From an uncultured Alphaproteobacteria bacterium (GTDB lineage Bacteria > Pseudomonadota > Alphaproteobacteria > Rhizobiales > Rhizobiaceae), in contig CAKMZG010000027.1 of the NCBI GenBank assembly GCA_929200335.1, forward strand, positions 1,523 to 14,899: DNA of 13,377 nt, written 5' to 3'. Numbering within the stretch: position 1 is the stretch's first letter; each line of letters opens with the position of its first letter. The position numbers and the translations under genes were made by a program. The notes beneath the pieces are model-generated. The model had not been told where the DNA came from. It worked only from the letters and a program-made list of their open reading frames with translations, and did no database searches. Shown one piece after another: positions 8,368-13,377 of this stretch.

Positions 8368-9771
8368 ATGTCTCAATTTGATCTTACAGTAATTGGTTCT
8401 GGCCCTGGCGGTTATGTTTGCGCCATTAAAGCAGCTCAACTGGGCATGAAAGTTGCCATTGTTGAAAAACGCCCAACCTTTGGCGGCACTTGCTTGAACA
8501 TTGGTTGTATTCCTTCAAAAGCGCTGCTTCATGCTTCAGAAATGTACCATGAAGCCAGTCATGGATTTGATGAGCTAGGCATTAAAGTTTCACCTAAACT
8601 CGATTTAAAAACCATGCATGGCCATAAAGAAGCTGTTGTAAAATCAAACGTTGATGGCATTGAGTTCTTGTTTAAGAAAAACAAAATCACGCCCTTCATT
8701 GGCACTGGTTCAATCAAAGCTGCCGGCACTGTTGTGGTGACAGATGACAAAGGTGCAACCCAAGAGATCGAAACAAAGAACATTGTTATTGCAACGGGTT
8801 CGGATGTTGCGGGAATTCCTGGTGTCGAGTTTGAATTTGACGAAAAGGTTATAGTTTCATCAACAGGCGCACTTGACTTAGATAAAGTGCCAGAAAGCAT
8901 GGTTGTTATTGGCGGCGGTGTTATTGGTCTTGAATTAGGCTCTGTATGGAACCGCTTAGGCGCTAAGGTTATCGTCGTTGAATATCTCAATAAAATTTTA
9001 GGACCAATGGATGGCGATGTTTCTAAAAACTTCCAACGTATGCTGAAAAAGCAAGGCTTTGAATTTAAGCTTTCTTCTAAAGTTACGGGTATTGAGAAAA
9101 CAAAATCTGGCGCCAAGGTAACATTTGAGCCAGCTAAAGGCGGAGATCCTGTTTCCATCAATTCTGATGTGGTTCTTGTATCCACTGGTCGTCTACCCTA
9201 TACCCAAGGCCTTGGTTTAGAAGCCCTTGGCGTTGAAATGGACGGCCGTAAGATTAAAACCGACAATCATTGGCAAACCAATATTGCTGGCATCTATGCT
9301 ATTGGCGATGTAATTGATGGCCCAATGCTTGCGCACAAGGCGGAAGATGAAGGCGTTGCCGTTGCAGAATTGCTCGCAGGCCAACATCCCCATGTGAATT
9401 ATGATATTATTCCTGGTGTGGTTTACACTAGCCCAGAAGTGGCCAGCGTAGGTAAATCAGAAGAAGAATTAAAAGCTGATGGCATTGCTTATAATGTTGG
9501 AAAATTTCCATTCTCAGCCAATGGCCGTGCACGCGCTATGAACCAAAGCGAAGGCTTTGTAAAAGTTCTTGCAGATAAATCAAGTGACCGCATTTTGGGT
9601 GCTCATATCATCGGCTTTGGTGCAGGTGAGATGATCCACGAGGTCGCAGTGATCATGGAATTTGGTGGTTCTTCTGAAGATCTTGGTCGTATTTGCCATG
9701 CTCACCCGACCATGAGTGAAGCGGTAAAAGAAGCCGGCCTTGCTACCTTCTCTAAGCCCATTCACATGTAG
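8368..9771 (+). CDS. lpd: Dihydrolipoyl dehydrogenase, E3 component
   Basis: Flavoprotein that reoxidises dihydrolipoamide with NAD+, serving the SucAB complex and possibly other 2-oxoacid dehydrogenases or glycine cleavage. The 467 residues show the FAD motif GSGPGG (10-15) and the redox-active disulphide C42-LNIG-C47. The NAD-binding motif IGGGVIGLELG is at 181-191, with E205 ending the following strand. The second FAD motif is YAIGDV. The catalytic pair is H446 and E451 in HAHPTMSE near the C-terminus. AAGGAT stands eight bases before the ATG. Its place right after sucB argues that it is the E3 dedicated to 2-oxoglutarate dehydrogenase. The operon ends here at a strong terminator. Confidence 0.96.
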   Translation: MSQFDLTVIGSGPGGYVCAIKAAQLGMKVAIVEKRPTFGGTCLNIGCIPSKALLHASEMYHEASHGFDELGIKVSPKLDLKTMHGHKEAVVKSNVDGIEFLFKKNKITPFIGTGSIKAAGTVVVTDDKGATQEIETKNIVIATGSDVAGIPGVEFEFDEKVIVSSTGALDLDKVPESMVVIGGGVIGLELGSVWNRLGAKVIVVEYLNKILGPMDGDVSKNFQRMLKKQGFEFKLSSKVTGIEKTKSGAKVTFEPAKGGDPVSINSDVVLVSTGRLPYTQGLGLEALGVEMDGRKIKTDNHWQTNIAGIYAIGDVIDGPMLAHKAEDEGVAVAELLAGQHPHVNYDIIPGVVYTSPEVASVGKSEEELKADGIAYNVGKFPFSANGRARAMNQSEGFVKVLADKSSDRILGAHIIGFGAGEMIHEVAVIMEFGGSSEDLGRICHAHPTMSEAVKEAGLATFSKPIHM

Positions 9772-9785
9772 TCATATTAAAATCT

Positions 9786-9828
9786 AAAGCCTGTAGATGC
9801 TTATCTCATCCACAGGCTTTTATTTATT
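9786..9828. terminator. Probably bidirectional terminator between lpd and the secreted protein gene
   Basis: AAAGCCTGTAGATG (9786-9799) pairs with CATCCACAGGCTTT (9807-9820) around a seven-base loop: 14 positions with one A-C mismatch. On the plus strand it is followed by TATTTATT, ending lpd transcription. On the minus strand it is followed by AGATTTTAATA and lies three bases beyond the stop of the convergent gene at 9824-10435, so it can serve both genes. Confidence 0.85.
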
Positions 9829-10435
9829 CTGTTTTTTCACAATGCAAATACTTGTCTAAGCTGTTCTGCCATGCTTCTTCAGGATTAAAGTCTGCAACGA
9901 TTGGTGGCTCTGTTGTTCCAATGAGCGTTTTCATGCCATGTTGTATCATGTATCTTGGGTAATAGGTTGGATAGCCCAGTTTTTTTGCAATCACACATAC
10001 TTTTGTAATGGTTTGCTTAATAGACTTATCAAAATATGCTTTCCATGTTAATTTAGTTTTCTGTGGTAAATTTTGAGTATTGCTTATAATCAACATTTTC
10101 ACAGCTTGATGAGCAGTTTTATCTGTAACTCTATAAATATCAAAACGCCCATAAAGACCTGCCAATCCATAGATCACACTACCTTGTTCATATTTCCCCT
10201 CGCTAAAACATTTCATAGCTGCAGGATATAGATCTGCGGGTGTATAGGTGTTTTTAATTTCTTCTACCTTTATGCAATCCAACTTATGAGTAATTTCTAA
10301 ATTGCCTTCAGTTTCTATTCTTGTAACATTGCCTTTGTTTATAATTTTTACTTTGCTCTCTTCAGAGAAAGTAGGAAATATATTACTTAAAAAAAACATG
10401 CACATTGACAGTGTAAAAAATATAAATTTTTTCAT
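9824..10435 (-). CDS. Predicted secreted protein of unknown function
   Basis: A 203-residue protein I do not recognise. It begins with a clear Sec signal peptide: MKK, a hydrophobic core IFFTLSMCMFFLSNIF (about 5-20), and a likely cleavage near PTFS-EE (after residue 24). No lipobox precedes the cleavage site, so it is more likely periplasmic or secreted than a lipoprotein. The mature part has four cysteines (C54, C76, C147, C199), enough for two disulphides. The stretch PADLYPAAMKCFSEGKYEQGSVIYGLAGLYG (about 66-96) looks like a helical repeat of Sel1/TPR type; this is an impression from residue spacing, not a proven domain. The gene is more AT-rich than the TCA genes, and no Shine-Dalgarno sequence stands near the ATG. 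Both are compatible with a transferred accessory gene. It converges on lpd. Confidence 0.75.
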   Translation of the reverse strand: MKKFIFFTLSMCMFFLSNIFPTFSEESKVKIINKGNVTRIETEGNLEITHKLDCIKVEEIKNTYTPADLYPAAMKCFSEGKYEQGSVIYGLAGLYGRFDIYRVTDKTAHQAVKMLIISNTQNLPQKTKLTWKAYFDKSIKQTITKVCVIAKKLGYPTYYPRYMIQHGMKTLIGTTEPPIVADFNPEEAWQNSLDKYLHCEKTE

Positions 10436-10441
10436 GGTATT

Positions 10442-10462
10442 ATAGGCTTTAAAACTGCCTAT
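10442..10462 (-). promoter_or_regulatory. Inverted repeat and TATAAT at the start of the secreted protein gene
   Basis: ATAGGC (10442-10447) is a perfect inverted repeat of GCCTAT (10457-10462) with a nine-base spacer. On the minus strand the promoter-proximal arm runs into TATAAT (10439-10444), a perfect -10 hexamer ending three bases before the ATG. If used, the transcript would begin at or just inside the start codon, giving a leaderless mRNA, and the palindrome would lie over the promoter as an operator. No convincing -35 box is seen. Confidence 0.35.
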
Positions 10463-10586
10463 CCTTTATATAATTCAAAAATAAGATCACAAATATAATA
10501 TATAAAAATACTCTTTCAATATTACTATCGTATACAAATTAATCAAATATTAACCATAATGAACATAGAATAAATACCATATGAAG

Positions 10587-10667
10587 CCTAGAGCTTGATG
10601 CTTTAGATCCCTTGATTTGCGCGAATAGTTTTCATTTAGGTGAATCCACTTAACGCTACAAGCGCTA
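10587..10667. repeat. Intergenic palindromic repeat, copy A
   Basis: Begins CCTAGAGC (10587-10594) and ends CACTTAACGCTACAAGCGCTA (10647-10667). Both ends are shared with the element at 12321-12431. Inside is a stem TTAGGTG (10636-10642) with CACTTAA (10647-10653) around loop AATC, including one G-T pair. Its opening CTAGAGCTTGATGC resembles the CTAGAGCATGATG-type ends of palindromic intergenic elements common in Rhizobiales (from memory). Relatedness of the middle parts is not evident. Confidence 0.45.
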
Positions 10668-10740
10668 AGCTTTTACGCTTCATGCGACACTGCAAAATTT
10701 AATAATGTTAATTATTTAAATCAGTGTCTCGATAATGTGA

Positions 10741-10763
10741 GTTGCTTTGCAACTTCGGGCAAC
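10741..10763 (+). promoter_or_regulatory. Alternative small hairpins ahead of the small ORF's ribosome-binding site
   Basis: GTTGC (10741-10745) can pair with GCAAC at 10749-10753 (loop TTT) or with the second GCAAC at 10759-10763. The second copy ends seven bases before AGAGG (10771-10775). Two mutually exclusive pairings next to a ribosome-binding site may be accidental or may affect translation. The stems are only five pairs. Confidence 0.25.
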
Positions 10764-10783
10764 ATTAATAAGAGGCCATGACT

Positions 10784-10984
10784 ATGAGAAAATTTGATAG
10801 AATTACAGACAAACAAAGCATTTCAAATACAATCAATCAGTTCCAAGATATGAATTTGGATAAAAACACCCTTGCTAAAACAATTGTAGAAATATCACCT
10901 GTAGACCTTGATGAATTGTCAGATTTTTTTAACGAACGCTTTTCGGCTCACACTCAAAAAGCAAGCAATCCACAATTGGCTTAA
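10784..10984 (+). CDS. Small protein of unknown function
   Basis: A 66-residue protein, MRKFDRITDKQS to KASNPQLA, that I do not recognise. Two ATGs lie two codons apart (10778 and 10784). The second is preferred because AGAGG at 10771-10775 is eight bases from it but only two from the first. The protein is hydrophilic and probably helical, with an acidic middle DLDELSDFFNERF, and has no signal peptide or membrane segment, so it is likely cytoplasmic. The good ribosome-binding site and ordinary amino-acid mix favour a real gene. The lack of a recognised family keeps this moderate. Its TAA (10982-10984) overlaps the stop of the convergent dehydrogenase gene. Confidence 0.55.
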   Translation: MRKFDRITDKQSISNTINQFQDMNLDKNTLAKTIVEISPVDLDELSDFFNERFSAHTQKASNPQLA

Positions 10985-11001
10985 GAGTAGCCCAAAATTT
11001 T
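10976..11001 (+). terminator. Weak terminator-like hairpin over overlapping stop codons
   Basis: TTGGCT (10976-10981) pairs with AGCCCAA (10989-10995), with one bulged C and a seven-base loop, followed by AATTTTAT. It lies across the shared TTAA where the convergent genes end. As a terminator for the small ORF it would be weak. On the minus strand the stem is followed by AT-rich but not T-only sequence. Confidence 0.3.
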
Positions 11002-12297
11002 ATCTTGAAGGCGTCGAACTTCAACGATCTTTTGGCTCTCATCGACGGTACAATTATCATAGGTGATTAAACCATCGCGCTTGATGTCTTTTGTCACAAT
11101 ACCACCCTCAAGCAATCCACATGGAATAGCTTTTTGTGCACGGCCATCTTCACAAGTCATCGTCCAAGAACGGTAGCTGGTTTCACCAATAGCATCAAGA
11201 CGTTCACCCGCTTTTAAATCGCGTTTAGCAATGGCGCAAACCTCTGCCACAGGGCGTGCCAATGGCACCATATCTGCCTTGCCATAAAGCACAGCACGCG
11301 CACATGAAAGTGGCACCTCTAATGAAGTTAAATGGTGAGGGCGATAAAATGTAAAATAAGGGCCCTCACCCAATTTCAAATCATTCATCCGCTCATGCAA
11401 ACGCTCATGCGCCATCTCAGCAATCACAAATACACCTGGTGCTACACCCTTGCCTACAGTATAATCCACACAACCTTTTTTGGATAAAATCCCACCATCT
11501 TCGATAGGGCAAAGTACTTTTGGAAGCTCATCAAGGGTTGCAGCAGGCCCATGCATGCCTGCAACATCAGGCACAAGACCCGTGGCATTAGCAATAGCTG
11601 CCATCTCCACCATGGTTTTTGAACCATCTACAAATTCCACTAACATGCGGGGGTTCATGTTACGTTGCTCAGCTTCAAGGCGATAATCATCTGGCACGGC
11701 ATAGGCATTAAAGGGGTTGTTTTTGCCCTTACCCGCAGCCACTACCTTATGACCAAGACTAGTCACAAATTCAATCAGCTCCATGGTAGAAGAGGGTTCA
11801 TCACCCGCACCAACCGTATAAACTACACCAGCTTGATCAGCTTTAGCCTTAAGATAAGGTCCAATGGTGACATCAGCTTCAACGTTCATCATCACCAAAT
11901 GCTTGCCGCATTCAATAGTTTTTAAGCCTGCACTCACCCCAACTTCGGGTTTGCCTGTGGCCTCAATAATCACGTCAATATAAGCAGCCTCACATATGGC
12001 CTGAATATTATCTGTAACAGCAAGTTTACCCGCTTCAATGGCAGCTTCAATATCATTGCGGCTTGATACTTCTTTAGCACGATCTGCATTGCCCTCTGCT
12101 ATCTCCAAAGCTTTTAAGCCATTTTTGGGATTGCGAGAGGTAATGGCAGCCACTTCCATACCATCCATAAATTGAACCTGGGTGAGAAGATCTGTACCCA
12201 TTTCACCCGCACCAATAACCCCAATTCGGATAGCTTTTCCGCTTTCTTTTAAATTTGCTAAATCTCTTGCTAAACCAACCTTGGCAATATCAGTCAT
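10981..12297 (-). CDS. NAD(P)-dependent dehydrogenase with C-terminal SAF-like domain (COG4091-like)
   Basis: A 438-residue predicted oxidoreductase of the group often labelled 'homoserine dehydrogenase-like, SAF domain-containing' or wrongly as FlgA. An N-terminal Rossmann fold carries GAGEMG at 29-34 and IIEATGKPEVG (about 110-120). The middle domain has GAGDEPSSTMELIEF and GKGKNNPFNAYAVP. The last quarter (about residue 345 on: PLARPVAEVCAIAKRDLKAGERLD) resembles SAF domains of acid-sugar dehydratases. This suggests a substrate that is a small hydroxy acid or sugar-acid derivative rather than homoserine. No ACT domain or threonine-pathway neighbour is present. A good AAGG lies near 12303-12307 on the minus strand, close to the ATG. 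It has its own upstream gap and no operon partner here. Fold call firm, reaction unknown. Confidence 0.85.
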   Translation of the reverse strand: MTDIAKVGLARDLANLKESGKAIRIGVIGAGEMGTDLLTQVQFMDGMEVAAITSRNPKNGLKALEIAEGNADRAKEVSSRNDIEAAIEAGKLAVTDNIQAICEAAYIDVIIEATGKPEVGVSAGLKTIECGKHLVMMNVEADVTIGPYLKAKADQAGVVYTVGAGDEPSSTMELIEFVTSLGHKVVAAGKGKNNPFNAYAVPDDYRLEAEQRNMNPRMLVEFVDGSKTMVEMAAIANATGLVPDVAGMHGPAATLDELPKVLCPIEDGGILSKKGCVDYTVGKGVAPGVFVIAEMAHERLHERMNDLKLGEGPYFTFYRPHHLTSLEVPLSCARAVLYGKADMVPLARPVAEVCAIAKRDLKAGERLDAIGETSYRSWTMTCEDGRAQKAIPCGLLEGGIVTKDIKRDGLITYDNCTVDESQKIVEVRRLQDKILGYS

Positions 12298-12320
12298 CTT
12301 ATACCTTTATTCTTATTTTC

Positions 12321-12431
12321 CCTAGAGCGCATCACCTATCTATAAATTCATAAATACGCTTATGGGAAGTCTGCCGTTGCTAATTACTACCCATTTCTAA
12401 AACATCATGCACCTAAACGCTACACGCGCTA
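12321..12431. repeat. Intergenic palindromic repeat, copy B
   Basis: Starts CCTAGAGCGC (12321-12330) and ends with CACCTAAACGCTACACGCGCTA (12410-12431). The two ends are partly inverted relative to each other (CTAGAGCGC against GCGCTAG). The right end matches copy A at 10647-10667 except for two substitutions and one extra A. Both copies stand in intergenic DNA flanking the dehydrogenase gene. Confidence 0.45.
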
Positions 12432-12432
12432 G

Positions 12433-12463
12433 AGCTGAAAATTTATGTGATAAATTTTCAGCT
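12433..12463. repeat. Perfect 14-pair AT-rich inverted repeat
   Basis: AGCTGAAAATTTAT (12433-12446) and ATAAATTTTCAGCT (12450-12463) are exact inverted copies around a GTG spacer. It directly abuts the right end of repeat copy B. No T-run follows on either strand and the true terminator of the upstream gene is at 12561-12594, so it is not an obvious terminator. It could be part of the repeat element or an operator for the dehydrogenase gene. Confidence 0.65.
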
Positions 12464-12554
12464 AACATTATCAATACAGACAAATATTTATGATAGGTAT
12501 TTTGTATCATTTTATATTACGTTAGCTATATTTTATTGCCCTCACAAAAGCAAA

Positions 12555-12594
12555 TATAAAAACGGAGCCATGGCACTATACCAATGACTCCGTT
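12555..12594 (-). terminator. Intrinsic terminator of the response regulator gene
   Basis: Read on the minus strand, AACGGAGTCATTGG and CCATGGCTCCGTT form a stem of seven uninterrupted pairs, then a mismatch, three pairs, a bulge and two more pairs around a seven-base loop. TTTTTATA follows at once. It begins 38 bases beyond the response regulator's stop codon. It has the classic structure of a Rho-independent terminator. Confidence 0.85.
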
Positions 12595-12632
12595 ATGAAT
12601 AAATTATCTATATAAATATCTTAAGGCAATCC

Positions 12633-13328
12633 TTAATGAACAGAAGACATAGTCTCAGCACCACCCTCGCCATCTTCCATAAACTCAGCATTAATTTTTG
12701 ACATCTTAATCACAGCTTGAGTACGGCTATCCACATTAAGTTTTTGCAATACAGCAGAAACATGCGCCTTAACTGTTGCTTCAGAAACTGACAATTCATA
12801 AGCGATTTGCTTATTCAAGAGACCTTGGCCTAATTTTGCCAAAACACGTAATTGTTGTGGGGTAAGCGAACTCATACGCTCAATCAAATCCAACACTTCT
12901 GGATCAGCTTCATCACCAAGATCAAGATCATCTGGAACCCAAATATCGCCAGCAATCACTTTTTGGATAGCCTCACGCATTTCTTCAATACGGGTAGATT
13001 TTGGGATATAACCAGATGCACCCAACTCAATCGCGCGGCGAATGGTAGTTGGATCATCTTTTGCAGATACGATGATCACAGGCACATCAGGATATTGTGC
13101 TCTAATTGTAATTAGCCCGGAAAAGCCGCTTGCGCCTGGCATTCCAAGATCCAATAATACTAGATCAATATCTTCGTTTTGATCCAACATGCCTAAAAGA
13201 CTATCTAAGTCTTCAGATTCCAACATGTTAGAGGAAAATGATATATCATCACTTTGCAAGCCTTGTTTCAAGGCTCCACGAAAAAGCGGATGATCATCGG
13301 CAATAAGGATAGTCACGGTGGCACTCAT
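12633..13328 (-). CDS. Response regulator, NarL/LuxR type
   Basis: A 231-residue two-component response regulator that binds DNA when phosphorylated. The receiver domain (about 5-125) has the acidic pair D11-D12 in IADDHPLF, phosphoacceptor D60 in VLLDLGMPG, S88 in IVSAK and K110 in GYIPKS. A short acidic linker leads to a LuxR-type helix-turn-helix (about 155-210) with LTPQQLRVL, NKQIAYELSVSEATVKAHV and LQKLNVDSRTQAV. The C-terminal tail is acidic. From memory it resembles the ErdR/AgmR-type regulators of two-carbon metabolism, but this needs a search. GGAGAAGA stands close upstream of the ATG. No sensor kinase is within the window; one may lie beyond its right edge. Confidence 0.93.
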   Translation of the reverse strand: MSATVTILIADDHPLFRGALKQGLQSDDISFSSNMLESEDLDSLLGMLDQNEDIDLVLLDLGMPGASGFSGLITIRAQYPDVPVIIVSAKDDPTTIRRAIELGASGYIPKSTRIEEMREAIQKVIAGDIWVPDDLDLGDEADPEVLDLIERMSSLTPQQLRVLAKLGQGLLNKQIAYELSVSEATVKAHVSAVLQKLNVDSRTQAVIKMSKINAEFMEDGEGGAETMSSVH

Positions 13329-13377
13329 TAAATCTTCTCCAAAGCTTAACTCAATATAGAAATAAATAACAGGGCTT
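13329..13377 (-). promoter_or_regulatory. Leader of the response regulator gene
   Basis: The final 49 bases lie upstream of the response regulator and include its ribosome-binding site (GGAGAAGA on the minus strand, about 13334-13341). No complete promoter can be seen before the window ends. Confidence 0.5.

Larger units (their letters stand above)
10436..10783. other. AT-rich divergent intergenic region
   Basis: About 350 bases between the secreted protein gene (minus) and the small ORF (plus). From 10436 to 10580 it is extremely AT-rich and has a palindrome next to the secreted gene's start. From 10587 to about 10690 it becomes less AT-rich and carries a palindromic repeat related to one at 12321-12431. 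The last 40 bases hold a small hairpin and the ribosome-binding site of the small ORF. A small RNA in the 10587-10690 segment cannot be excluded. Confidence 0.5.
12298..12632. other. Intergenic region between response regulator and dehydrogenase
   Basis: A 335-base AT-rich gap upstream of the dehydrogenase and downstream of the response regulator, both on the minus strand. It holds copy B of the palindromic repeat, a long perfect AT-rich hairpin and the response regulator's terminator. The dehydrogenase promoter must lie here, but no clear -35/-10 pair stands out. No ORF worth calling is present. Confidence 0.6.

Noticed and set aside
8559..9185. 208-codon open frame antisense to lpd
   Set aside because: It lies wholly inside lpd, whose motifs are intact; the translation is rich in S, T and P with no motif, typical of an antisense shadow.
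10550..10557. TTAACCAT, identical to a CtrA half-site
   Set aside because: A single half-site in extremely AT-rich DNA, without a partner at the right spacing, over 100 bases from either gene.

Overview
The window looks like chromosomal DNA from an AT-rich alphaproteobacterium, most likely a low-GC member of the Hyphomicrobiales (Rhizobiales). The main reason is the uninterrupted order mdh-sucC-sucD-sucA-sucB-lpd, which is typical of Rhizobium, Brucella and Bartonella. Intergenic palindromic elements beginning CTAGAGC are also reminiscent of that order. A genus cannot be assigned by reading alone.

Layout. Positions 38-496 (minus) encode a GNAT acetyltransferase, transcribed away from the TCA block. 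The 408-base gap that follows holds the probable mdh promoter, a duplicated TTTTACGTAA motif and a doubtful 51-codon ORF with a good ribosome-binding site. Positions 905-9771 (plus) are six consecutive TCA-cycle genes: malate dehydrogenase, both subunits of succinyl-CoA synthetase, and E1, E2 and E3 of the 2-oxoglutarate dehydrogenase complex. A strong hairpin separates mdh from sucC. A second palindrome lies in the 88-base gap between sucD and sucA. The remaining gaps are 28 bases or less, or an overlap. A probably bidirectional terminator (9786-9820) closes the block.

After the TCA block come a small predicted secreted protein of unknown function (9824-10435, minus) and a 66-codon protein (10784-10984, plus). 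The stop codon of the 66-codon gene overlaps that of a convergent NAD(P)-dependent dehydrogenase with a C-terminal SAF-like domain (10981-12297, minus; COG4091-like 'homoserine dehydrogenase-like'). Last is a NarL/LuxR-type response regulator (12633-13328, minus) followed by a clear intrinsic terminator. The gaps around these genes are AT-rich and carry related palindromic repeats.

Functionally, the central block converts 2-oxoglutarate to succinate through succinyl-CoA and separately malate to oxaloacetate. Succinate dehydrogenase and fumarase, which connect these steps, are not in the window. The flanking genes have no proven link to the TCA cycle. I found no CRISPR array, tRNA, rRNA, IS element or prophage. 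The least explained parts are the hairpins inside the TCA operon, the repeats, the secreted orphan protein and the SAF-domain dehydrogenase. None amounts to a clearly new biological system.
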